Assembly (NCBI RefSeq): GCF_014646895.1
Contig: NZ_BMOD01000004.1
Coordinates: 248,001 to 312,000 of the forward strand
Direction of reading: 5' to 3'
From: Deinococcus roseus
GTDB taxonomy: Bacteria > Deinococcota > Deinococci > Deinococcales > Deinococcaceae
Length of the DNA: 64,000 bases
Both the position numbers and the translations under genes were made by a program. Below are positions 8,441-15,424 of this stretch, piece by piece (the first letter of the stretch is position 1; every line of letters begins with the position of its first letter). The notes under the pieces were generated by a model, which searched no databases, was not told where the DNA came from, and was given only the letters and a program-made list of their open reading frames with translations.

Positions 8441-8592
8441 CCAGCCACCTTTGACCTGAAAGAAATCAAAAGAATGCCCATGCTGCAAACCAAAAACTGC
8501 AAAACCACAGGCTGTTTCTTCTTGAACCCAGGTCAAATCTGCTAAATGGCCTATATTCGAGCAGTCCTCTAGGCAGGTTAAACTGTGGGCGT

Positions 8593-9825
8593 ATGTTGAC
8601 CTTTGAGGACAAATTGCGCAATTACGCCGAGATTGCCGTGAAAATCGGCATCGGCCTGAAACAAGGACAGCGCCTGCTGGTCCTCAGCCCCGTGGACACT
8701 GCCCCCCTGGCCCGTCTGGTGGTCGAAGAAGCCTACAAAGCCGGAGCCCGTCTGGTCGATGTGATGTGGACCGATGACGCTGTGCAGCTCAGCCGTTTCC
8801 AGCACTCCACCGCCGACAACTTCGATGAAGTGTCCAGCCTGCCCATGAGCGTGCAACTGGAATACGCCCAGGCTGGAGATCCCATCCTGGCCATCCGGGC
8901 CACCGATCCCAGCCTGCTCAAAGGCCAGGACCCTGAAAAAGTCAGCAAGTACAATCTGGCCTTCAGCAAGTCCCGCAAACCTTACCTGGAGATGGTGCAG
9001 GTCAATGCTTTCAGCTGGACCCTGATCAGCGCACCCATCGCAAGCTGGGCCAATTCTGTTTTCCCGGATGCCCCTGAAGAGGAGCGCCAGGACAAGCTGT
9101 GGGATGCCATCTTTGCGGCCACCCGCTCAGACCTGCCCAACGGTCTGGACGCCTGGAAAGAGCACATCAAGGCCCTGGACCACCGCGCCAGAACCCTGAA
9201 CAGCAAGAACTACACTGCCCTGCACTTCAAGAGCGCAGCCACCGACCTGACGGTGGGCCTGCCAGAAGGCCATTACTGGGAGAGTGCCCAGAACCCCAAC
9301 CGCGCCGGTGATCCCTTCTGTGCCAACATCCCCACCGAAGAGGTGTTCACCCTCCCCCACCGTGACAAAGTGGATGGGGTGGTCAAGAGCACCAAACCCC
9401 TCACCTACATGGGGCAATTGATGGACGGCTTTGAAATCACCTTCAAAGACGGCAAAGTGGTGGACTTCAAGGCCGAACAGGGGGAAGATGCCCTCAGAAA
9501 ACTGCTGGCCACCGATGAAGGTGCATCCCGCCTGGGAGAAGTGGCCCTGGTGCCCACCTCCAGCCCCATCAACCGTTCTGGCATCTTCTTCTACAATACC
9601 CTGTATGACGAAAACGCCGTGTGCCACATTGCGCTGGGCAGCGCCTACCGCCACAACATGCACGGCGGCGTGGACCTCACCACCGAGGAATTCAAGGCCC
9701 GTGGCGGCAACGAAAGCCTGATCCACGTGGACTTCATGGTCGGCAGCGACGACATGGATGTGGACGGCATCCTGCCCGATGGCAGCCGTGAACCGGTGAT
9801 GCGTCAGGGCGAGTTTGTGATCTGA
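8593..9825 (+). CDS. M29-family metallo-aminopeptidase
   Basis: A 410-residue protein of the thermophilic aminopeptidase T/AmpS family, which removes N-terminal residues from peptides with two metal ions. Recognisable blocks are NLPTEEV-like CANIPTEEVFTLPH, GFEITFKDGKVVDF, GEVALVPTSSPIN, IALGSAY and the C-terminal IHVDFMVGS. It is full length for the family. Start ATG 8593 has TAAACT (8579-8584) 8 nt upstream and no Shine-Dalgarno, consistent with a leaderless mRNA. A terminator follows at 9861. It stands alone as a single-gene unit. Confidence 0.9.
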   Translation: MLTFEDKLRNYAEIAVKIGIGLKQGQRLLVLSPVDTAPLARLVVEEAYKAGARLVDVMWTDDAVQLSRFQHSTADNFDEVSSLPMSVQLEYAQAGDPILAIRATDPSLLKGQDPEKVSKYNLAFSKSRKPYLEMVQVNAFSWTLISAPIASWANSVFPDAPEEERQDKLWDAIFAATRSDLPNGLDAWKEHIKALDHRARTLNSKNYTALHFKSAATDLTVGLPEGHYWESAQNPNRAGDPFCANIPTEEVFTLPHRDKVDGVVKSTKPLTYMGQLMDGFEITFKDGKVVDFKAEQGEDALRKLLATDEGASRLGEVALVPTSSPINRSGIFFYNTLYDENAVCHIALGSAYRHNMHGGVDLTTEEFKARGGNESLIHVDFMVGSDDMDVDGILPDGSREPVMRQGEFVI

Positions 9826-9860
9826 TTTCCAACCCACCTCGCTTGCTCACGCTGCGCTTT

Positions 9861-9890
9861 CCTCCCCTGCCATCAGGGGAGGATTTGTTT
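9861..9890 (+). terminator. Terminator of the M29 aminopeptidase gene
   Basis: 9-bp stem CCTCCCCTG/CAGGGGAGG (9861-9869 with 9874-9882) followed by ATTTGTTTT. The preceding GCTGCGCTTTCCTC is shared with the murA terminator. Confidence 0.8.
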
Positions 9891-9904
9891 TGGAGGGCTG
9901 AAGG

Positions 9905-10393
9905 TCACCAGACTTCGGCTTCCAGTTCTATGCCTTCCAGTTCCAGACCTGCAACGGCTTCCCAGACGGCCTGTTTGTGCACAGGGTGCACCCAGTCGGG
10001 CAGGATGTCATGCAGGGGTTTGAGCACAAAAGCCCGTTCCCACATGCGGGGGTGGGGCAAAGTCAGCTGTTCGGTTTGCAAGACCAGATCTCCATAGGCC
10101 AGCAAATCCAGATCCAGGGTGCGGGCACCGTTCTTGATGAAACGCTCCCGGCCTCTGGCGTGTTCAATGCTGAGGAGTTCTTCCAGCAGTTCTTCTGCAG
10201 AGAGGGTGGTTTCCAGGGAAACCACAGCATTCAGGTAATCTTCCTGGGCGTCTGTCACACCCACAGGCACCGTGCGGTACAAACTGGATTTGCCCTGCAC
10301 GGTGCCCAGTTCGTCCAGCCAGTCCAGGGCAAACTGGAAGTTGGAGACCACATCTCCCAGGTTGCCTCCCAGAGCAATCAATGCAAGGCTCAT
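9905..10393 (-). CDS. folK: 2-amino-4-hydroxy-6-hydroxymethyldihydropteridine pyrophosphokinase
   Basis: A 162-residue HPPK that pyrophosphorylates 6-hydroxymethyl-dihydropterin with ATP in folate synthesis. It shows the N-terminal ALGGNLGD, RTVPVG and the family signature NGARTLDLDLL near residue 87-97. Its ATG (10393-10391) overlaps the stop of the Clp_N-FolB gene in an ATGA arrangement, so it is translationally coupled to the enzyme that makes its substrate. It is usual length and has no odd features. Confidence 0.95.
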   Translation of the reverse strand: MSLALIALGGNLGDVVSNFQFALDWLDELGTVQGKSSLYRTVPVGVTDAQEDYLNAVVSLETTLSAEELLEELLSIEHARGRERFIKNGARTLDLDLLAYGDLVLQTEQLTLPHPRMWERAFVLKPLHDILPDWVHPVHKQAVWEAVAGLELEGIELEAEVW

Positions 10394-11187
10394 CTTCTGC
10401 GCTCCACTTCTGCATACACGTCACGGAAGACGCCAGGAAGCGGGGCGTGGGGTTTGTGCACCCGGATCAGCAGTTTCTGCAATTTGGGCTGCTCCATCAT
10501 CAGGCGGTCTGCAATGCTGTTGGCCAGCACCTCGATCAGGTAGTAGCTTTTGGCCGTCACCTCGTCCTGCACGGTGCGGTAGACCTTTTCATAGTCGATG
10601 GTGGAATCAACATGGTCGGGAATGCCAGCGTAATCGAAGCCGAGCTCTGCATCCACCACAAACCGTGCTCCCAGTCGGGTTTCTTCCTGGTAAACGCCAT
10701 GCCGCCCATGGAACTCCAGCCCGGAGAGCACCACTTTTCCCAGAGGCTGGTTGGACAGCACCGGAGCCACTTTCTCTGCTGAGTAATGGTAGCGGATGGC
10801 AGCACGCAGCCCCTCATCGTTGAGGCCGTCAAAGATGGGGCGGTTGTGCAGGGCTTCCAGTGCGCTGATCAACAGGTGTTCGGGCAGGATGTCAGGACTG
10901 TTCAGTTCTTTTGCCACCACCGAAGCGGTTTCCATGACCTCACGCACCCCACTGGACATGCTGATGGAGGCCTGGTCCCGCTTCGTGGCAGGTGGGAAAA
11001 TGCGGGTCAGGCGTTTGCGCAGGATGTCCAGGGTGAAGCCATAATCGGTGAGCAGGGTCTGGAAGGGGTATTTTTCCCGCAGCAATCCCAGCAGCAGGTG
11101 TTCCATCAGGACTTCATAATGCCCGAGGGCATGGGCTTCTTCACGGGCATGCTGAAAAGCAGTTCGGGCGGCGTTGGAATACTGCAT
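10390..11187 (-). CDS. folB: Clp_N domain fused to dihydroneopterin aldolase
   Basis: A 265-residue two-domain protein. Residues about 3-140 look like a Clp amino-terminal repeat domain (TAFQHAREEAHALGHYEVLMEHLLLGLLRE, then a second repeat with NSPDILPEHLLISAL), as in ClpA/ClpC. Residues about 148-265 are FolB (LSGLEFHGRHGVYQEE, STIDYEKVY, YLIEVLANSIADR, VHKPHAPLPG). FolB splits dihydroneopterin to 6-hydroxymethyl-dihydropterin. No AAA+ domain is present. Start ATG 11187 has TACAAT 8 nt upstream; a TTG six bases earlier is possible. Followed by folK with a 4-nt overlap. The fused Clp_N part has no obvious folate role. Confidence 0.85.
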   Translation of the reverse strand: MQYSNAARTAFQHAREEAHALGHYEVLMEHLLLGLLREKYPFQTLLTDYGFTLDILRKRLTRIFPPATKRDQASISMSSGVREVMETASVVAKELNSPDILPEHLLISALEALHNRPIFDGLNDEGLRAAIRYHYSAEKVAPVLSNQPLGKVVLSGLEFHGRHGVYQEETRLGARFVVDAELGFDYAGIPDHVDSTIDYEKVYRTVQDEVTAKSYYLIEVLANSIADRLMMEQPKLQKLLIRVHKPHAPLPGVFRDVYAEVERRR

Positions 11188-11266
11188 ACACAAGGATTGT
11201 ATATCAGCGGTCAGGGATCAGCAGTCAGCCGAAGGTTTTGCTTTTTCCACAGACCTTCAAAACCAC

Positions 11267-11301
11267 ACCAAAAAGAGAAACCCCTATACCGGGGTTTCTC
11301 T
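11267..11301 (-). terminator. Terminator of the DUF4384 gene
   Basis: 11-bp perfect inverted repeat AGAGAAACCCC/GGGGTTTCTCT (11274-11284 with 11291-11301), followed on the minus strand by TTTTTGG. Confidence 0.85.
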
Positions 11302-11322
11302 GGGGGTTAAGTTTTAGAGGAC

Positions 11323-11886
11323 TTACTTCACCACGTCGTAGAACGCAGTATCGGTGATCCACTTGTCCTGAGGGAGGGGTTTGACGATGATGGAGAGTTT
11401 CTGGGCCAGTTGTTTCTGGCCGGTGGCGCTCACATCGGCAAAGCTCTGCTGGGATTCAAACTTGGCAAGGGTGTTGAGGTCCAGGGCGGTCTTGCTGGCC
11501 AGGGCCAGCACCTTGTTGCGGCCGTAAGGAGCAGCAATGTCGAAGGTGAAGCCGTCGTTGGCATCAGGGAACACTTTGGTGACGTTGGCTTTGATGAAGT
11601 TGGCACCACCGGCGTACTTGTTGGGCAGGATCAGGTCCACGTGACCGGTGGGGTCCACGTTGAACAGGTACACGTAGGCATCCTGGGTGACTTTGGTGTA
11701 GATCTTGATCTGGTCGCCAGGGCGGTAGTCAGGATCGGTGCCAGTCTTGTCAGTCCAGACATCCACTTTCAATTCCGTGGGAACGGGGTTGACGATGATG
11801 CGCTGGGGGCTGATCATGGGGGCGGCAAGTGCGGTGGTCAGTGCGGTTGCGGCGAGAGCGCCTAATACGAAGGTGTGTCTTTTCAT
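11323..11886 (-). CDS. Exported DUF4384 domain protein
   Basis: A 187-residue protein with a signal peptide (MKRHTFVLGALAATALTTALAAP). The mature part contains the DUF4384 pattern: VWTDKTGTDPDYRPGDQIKIYTKVTQDAYVYLFNVDPTGHVDLILPN. This all-beta domain is found in exported and surface proteins of many bacteria, and in deinococci often next to S-layer or envelope functions; its biochemical role is unknown. TAAGGT 6 nt before the ATG is a possible leaderless box, though GGTGAGG could equally serve as a ribosome site. It sits between folP and folB-folK with its own terminator. Confidence 0.8.
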   Translation of the reverse strand: MKRHTFVLGALAATALTTALAAPMISPQRIIVNPVPTELKVDVWTDKTGTDPDYRPGDQIKIYTKVTQDAYVYLFNVDPTGHVDLILPNKYAGGANFIKANVTKVFPDANDGFTFDIAAPYGRNKVLALASKTALDLNTLAKFESQQSFADVSATGQKQLAQKLSIIVKPLPQDKWITDTAFYDVVK

Positions 11887-12002
11887 GCCCTCACCTTACC
11901 TGCCCACGCCGACACAACCGTGAAAAAACCGGGGAAAATCTTTAATCAAGGTTTGATTTTTCCTGAATTTTTCCTTGGGAAAAGCTGTAGCCACGTTGAG
12001 GA

Positions 12003-12026
12003 AAAAACAAAAATCCTGTCCAGGAT
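12003..12026 (-). terminator. Probable terminator after folP
   Basis: Short inverted repeat ATCCTG/CAGGAT (12013-12018 with 12021-12026) followed on the minus strand by TTTTGTTTTTT, immediately after the folP stop. The loop is very small, so the inner pairs probably open. Confidence 0.5.
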
Positions 12027-12031
12027 GTAAT

Positions 12032-12886
12032 CTATTCTTTCAGTGCATTCCAGACTTTCAGGGCCTGAAGGTGGGATTCTGCATCGTGAACCCGCACCAT
12101 GGCTGCCCCCTGCTCTGCGCCATACAGGTGCAGGGCAATGCTGCCAGGATCGCGGTCTTTTGCGTCTGGAACACCTGCCAGCACATCAATCAGCTTCTTT
12201 CTGGAAGCGCCCAGCAGCACGGGATGAGGGGCAAGCCCAGACAGGGAACGGATCAGGGTGAGGTTGTGTTGCAGGGTCTTGCCAAAACCAATGCCTGGAT
12301 CCAGCATCACCGAAAGAACACCTTGCTGCAAAGCCTTTTCTGCTTGCTGGAACAAAAAGTCCCGGACCTCCTGCACCACATTCTGGTAGCTGGGATGGTG
12401 TTGCATGGTGCGGGGTTTGCCCTGCATGTGCATGATGATGGCTGGAACGCCTCTTTCTGCACACACCCGTATCATCCGGGGATTCTGCAGGCCCGTCACA
12501 TCATTGACAATGTGCGCTCCTGCCTGCAGGGCAGCTTTTGCCACTTCAGGCTTCATCGTGTCGATGCTGATGAGCACTGGAAAGTCCTGCAGGGCTTCAA
12601 TCAGGGGCAGCACCCGCCGCAATTCTTCCTGCACATCTACAGGTTCAGCGCCAGGGCGGGTGGATTCTCCACCCACATCCAGCACCTTCACCCCTGCCAT
12701 CACCATCCTGCGGGCCTGCTCCACAGCAGCTTCCAGTTGAAAGTGCCGTCCTGCATCGCTGAAACTGTCCGGGGTGGCATTCAGGATGCCCATCACAGCG
12801 GTCCCGGTCCATGTCACCCTGTGGCTGTTCTGCATGGGAATGCTGCCTGGAACCTGAAACCCAAAGTCAAGGTGGAAGGTGTTCAC
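12032..12886 (-). CDS. folP: Dihydropteroate synthase
   Basis: A 284-residue TIM-barrel enzyme joining 6-hydroxymethyl-dihydropterin pyrophosphate to p-aminobenzoate. Both signatures are visible: GILNATPDSFSDAGR (33-47) and DVGGESTRPGAEPV (70-83). Later blocks are IVNDVTG, DPGIGFGKT and GASRKK. Start is GTG 12886; TATCCT lies 6 nt upstream (minus, 12898-12893), pointing to a leaderless start 24 nt after the upstream acetyltransferase gene. FolP is separated from folB-folK by the DUF4384 gene but on the same strand, so the folate genes are loosely clustered. Confidence 0.95.
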   Translation of the reverse strand: MNTFHLDFGFQVPGSIPMQNSHRVTWTGTAVMGILNATPDSFSDAGRHFQLEAAVEQARRMVMAGVKVLDVGGESTRPGAEPVDVQEELRRVLPLIEALQDFPVLISIDTMKPEVAKAALQAGAHIVNDVTGLQNPRMIRVCAERGVPAIIMHMQGKPRTMQHHPSYQNVVQEVRDFLFQQAEKALQQGVLSVMLDPGIGFGKTLQHNLTLIRSLSGLAPHPVLLGASRKKLIDVLAGVPDAKDRDPGSIALHLYGAEQGAAMVRVHDAESHLQALKVWNALKE

Positions 12887-12910
12887 AGCCTCAGGATAGA
12901 GGATCTGGTT

Positions 12911-13423
12911 TCAGGAAAGCAGCTTGTAGTAAATGGCGTTGGCTTCCAGAACCCCCTGGGTGCTTCTGGCATAAGCAGGGATGGATCCCACAAAGGTGTA
13001 GCCTGCAAAGCGGTAAAGCCGTTCTGCGCCGTCTCCCAGCACGGTGTCCAGAAAGAGGGTCTGGCGGTTCAACTTTCTGGCCAGGGCTTCTAAAGCGTCC
13101 AGCAGGGCTTTCCCGATTCCTCTGCGGCGGTGGCTGGTCAGCACGATGAGTTTGGCCACCTCTGCACGGTGGTTGCCGTTGCTGCGGCTTTCCAGGTTGA
13201 GTTGCACGGTGCCCACCACCTTGCCTTCATCCAGCGCGACCAGCAAACGCTTGCTCCCCGAGGCAACAGCCTCACACACCGAAGTCCAGTACTCCTGCAC
13301 TTCGGTTTCCGGGAGGGGAAGCACAAACCCGATGGAGCTTCCTGCTTCCACGGCATCCCTGAGCAGGACAGCAAAATCTTTAAGGTGGGCTTTGATCTGG
13401 TCGGCATTCCATTCCTGAATCAT
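12911..13423 (-). CDS. GNAT-family N-acetyltransferase
   Basis: A 170-residue acetyltransferase. The acetyl-CoA pyrophosphate loop is HRRRGIGKALLDALEALAR near residue 98-116, preceded by VAKLIVL and followed by LFLDTVLGDGAERLYRFAGY. The substrate is unknown. ATG 13423 is preferred over GTG 13429 because AAGGAG lies 5 nt before the ATG. It is coupled to the second GNAT gene upstream, whose stop overlaps this ribosome-binding region. Confidence 0.85.
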   Translation of the reverse strand: MIQEWNADQIKAHLKDFAVLLRDAVEAGSSIGFVLPLPETEVQEYWTSVCEAVASGSKRLLVALDEGKVVGTVQLNLESRSNGNHRAEVAKLIVLTSHRRRGIGKALLDALEALARKLNRQTLFLDTVLGDGAERLYRFAGYTFVGSIPAYARSTQGVLEANAIYYKLLS

Positions 13424-13425
13424 GG

Positions 13426-13920
13426 TCACTCCTTGATGCGTTTTCCCAGCAGGGTAAGGCTGCGTTCCTGTCCGTCCAGCACGGCAACTCTGGGAAGTTC
13501 TCCGTGTTTCACAAAACCCATGCCTTCAAAGAGTTTCAGGCTGGGCTGGTTGTGGCTGAAAATGAAGGCCAGCAGTGTGTGAAAGTCCAGCACTGGAGCG
13601 TGGTTGAGGGCTTCTCTCAGCAGCACCTTGCCCAGTCCTTTTCCACGCTGGTCTGGGTGCAGGTAAATGCTGACCTCGGCGGTGTGGCGGTAGGCTGGTC
13701 GTCCATAGAAGGCCGAAAAGCTCAGCCAGCCTGCGATGTGTTCTCCATCCTGCAAAACCCAAAGGGGGTGGTGCTCTGGACTGTGGGCCGCAAACCAGTC
13801 TTCCCGGCTTTGCACCGAAACGGGTTCCAGATCCGCAGTCACCATGCGGGAAGCCACGGTGGAGTTGTAGATATCCACGATGTGCGGCAGGTCTTCGCGC
13901 AGGGCCTCTCTGATGTGCAT
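13426..13920 (-). CDS. Phosphinothricin-type GNAT acetyltransferase
   Basis: A 164-residue acetyltransferase of the PAT/MnaT type. It opens MHIREALREDLPHIVDIYNST, typical of the group, and contains YRHTAEVSIYLHPDQRGKGLGKVLL (acetyl-CoA loop) and SLKLFEGMGF. Relatives acetylate phosphinothricin or methionine analogues, but the substrate here cannot be deduced. ATG 13920 is chosen over the upstream in-frame ATG because AAGGAG precedes it by 6 nt. Its stop lies in the ribosome site of the next GNAT gene. Confidence 0.85.
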   Translation of the reverse strand: MHIREALREDLPHIVDIYNSTVASRMVTADLEPVSVQSREDWFAAHSPEHHPLWVLQDGEHIAGWLSFSAFYGRPAYRHTAEVSIYLHPDQRGKGLGKVLLREALNHAPVLDFHTLLAFIFSHNQPSLKLFEGMGFVKHGELPRVAVLDGQERSLTLLGKRIKE

Positions 13921-14070
13921 GTTCACTCCTTCTTGCACCTTCTCAGCCAAAACGTCAATCAGGAAACGTGATGGACAACTCAAGGATATTCAGCGTCCAG
14001 ATGTGTTTCAACCCGAAAAAATCGAATTGATGCATCAGCTTTTTCTATGGATGAATGCCTTCACAAAAGC

Positions 14071-14076
14071 TAACAT
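14071..14076 (+). promoter_or_regulatory. -10 box of a leaderless LysR gene
   Basis: TAACAT (14071-14076) lies 6 nt before GTG 14083, with no Shine-Dalgarno sequence in between. Confidence 0.5.
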
Positions 14077-14082
14077 GAAAGG

Positions 14083-15006
14083 GTGATCGAGACCGACCAG
14101 TTGCTGGCTTTTGAGCGCATCGTGCGGGAAGGAAGTTTCTCCAAGGCGGCATTTGCCCTGGGCATTTCCCAGCCCACCATCAGTGCCCGAATTCAGGCAC
14201 TGGAAAAAAGCCTGGGTGGGACGGTGTTCACCCGTGGACGCACCGTGCATCTGACCGAGCGGGGCACCAGTTTTCTGCCTTATGCAAAACGTGCCCTGGC
14301 CGTTCTGAACGATGGTTTGAACGCTGCAAAACTGGCCGCCAGTGGAGAGCAAGGTGCCCTGCGTGTGGCTGCCCTGCGTTCCCTGACCGTGCATTTGCTG
14401 GCCCGGTCCAGCGGGGTGTTCATGGAGCGCTTTCCCGAGGTGCAATGCACCCTCTTTGAAGGGGACCACTGGATGGTCATCGAGCAATTGCACGATGGGG
14501 TGGTGGAACTGGGCCTGATCTGTTACCCTCCGCTGGATTACGGGGTGGCAGAAGTGCGGCCCCTGCTGCGCATGGTGGAGCCCATCATTCTGGCGGTGCA
14601 TCCCGACCATCCGCTCAGCCAGAAAAAACTGTGGTCCAGAGAAGCATTTCTGGAAGCCTGTCCTCTGCTTTTGCAGCAACGCTGGTGGCAGGTGACGCCC
14701 ATGGCTGTGAACACCCTCAACACCCAGGCCCGCAAAATGGCCGATGTGCCGATGGAGGTGGGCCGGCATCTGGTGCACACCGGTCTGGCTGCAGGTTTCT
14801 TTCCCAAAATGCTGGTGCAGCCTGAACTGGATGCGGGTGCCCTGGTGCAACTGGAAATCCAGGGACTCCCTCCCATGCTCAGGGAAACAGCCCTGGTGCA
14901 ACTGGCCCGCAGGCAGCACACCTCCCCCATTGCCCAGCATTTCACGGGGATTCTGGCGCAGGTGGCCCGCAAACTGGACATTGCCATTTACCGGGAGAAA
15001 ACCTGA
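14083..15006 (+). CDS. LysR-family transcriptional regulator
   Basis: A 307-residue regulator. The winged helix-turn-helix is at residues 5-63 (AFERIVREGSFSKAAFALGISQPTISARIQALEKSLG), followed by a LysR substrate-binding domain (about 90-295). Its targets are unknown. It lies divergent from the GNAT pair and upstream of the arabinofuranosidase gene, but that gene carries LacI-type operators, so this LysR need not control it. Start GTG 14083 fits a leaderless transcript. Confidence 0.88.
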   Translation: MIETDQLLAFERIVREGSFSKAAFALGISQPTISARIQALEKSLGGTVFTRGRTVHLTERGTSFLPYAKRALAVLNDGLNAAKLAASGEQGALRVAALRSLTVHLLARSSGVFMERFPEVQCTLFEGDHWMVIEQLHDGVVELGLICYPPLDYGVAEVRPLLRMVEPIILAVHPDHPLSQKKLWSREAFLEACPLLLQQRWWQVTPMAVNTLNTQARKMADVPMEVGRHLVHTGLAAGFFPKMLVQPELDAGALVQLEIQGLPPMLRETALVQLARRQHTSPIAQHFTGILAQVARKLDIAIYREKT

Positions 15007-15135
15007 GACAGCAATCAGCCTTCAGCGTTCAGTGTTCAGCAATAGACGACCTGAATCCCCTGCCCATTGCAATGCCAGCCTCTGGAAGGATTCACAGGTC
15101 AAAGACATGAATTTGGTGCCTGGTCTGACCTGTGG

Positions 15136-15165
15136 TTGACAGACCTCCTCAATGTTACGTAATAT
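15136..15165 (+). promoter_or_regulatory. Promoter of the GH51 arabinofuranosidase gene
   Basis: Consensus -35 TTGACA (15136-15141), an 18-bp spacer and -10 TAATAT (15160-15165). This is the best sigma-70 match I see in the window. Confidence 0.7.
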
Positions 15166-15178
15166 GTTATCGTTCACA
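15165..15178. promoter_or_regulatory. LacI-type operator O1 overlapping the promoter
   Basis: TGTTATCGTTCACA shares 12 of 14 bases with the second site and has the central CG and outer TGT/ACA of LacI/GalR-family operators. It abuts the -10 box, a position where a bound repressor would block transcription. Confidence 0.55.
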
Positions 15179-15379
15179 ATCAAACAGCCCCCCCAACACC
15201 AGACAAGCCTCCAGAGGCTTTTTCTGCAGGTCAGCCTGCGTTTTCAAAGCTCCATCCCGGCAAAGCAGTTTTGAGGAGTTTGTTGTTCAGAAGCACAAAT
15301 ACGCTCTACTTCTCCTGAGACATCTTTTTTCTGCTGATCAGAGCATGGCAGCAAAAAGCCCTTTTTTTACCATTCGTTT

Positions 15380-15393
15380 TGTTAGCGCTCACA
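15380..15393. promoter_or_regulatory. LacI-type operator O2
   Basis: TGTTAGCGCTCACA is a near-perfect palindrome (13-14 bp) of the classical LacI/GalR form. It lies 215 bp downstream of O1 and 32 bp before the start codon, so looping between the two sites is possible. Confidence 0.6.
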
Positions 15394-15424
15394 TAGCATC
15401 TCGCTTCCCGAAAGGAAAATCCTG

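Larger units (their letters stand above)
15007..15424 (+). promoter_or_regulatory. Regulatory leader of the GH51 gene (418 bp without a gene)
   Basis: The stretch contains a short AGC.CAG-type repeat (15009-15043), a strong promoter with overlapping operator (15136-15178), a second operator (15380-15393) and AAAGGAAA just before ATG 15425. The transcript leader would be about 250 nt. No ORF in it looks coding. Confidence 0.6.

Noticed and set aside
12911..13429. GTG 13429 as the start of the first GNAT gene
   Set aside because: The ribosome site AAGGAG overlaps that codon; ATG 13423 has the right spacing.
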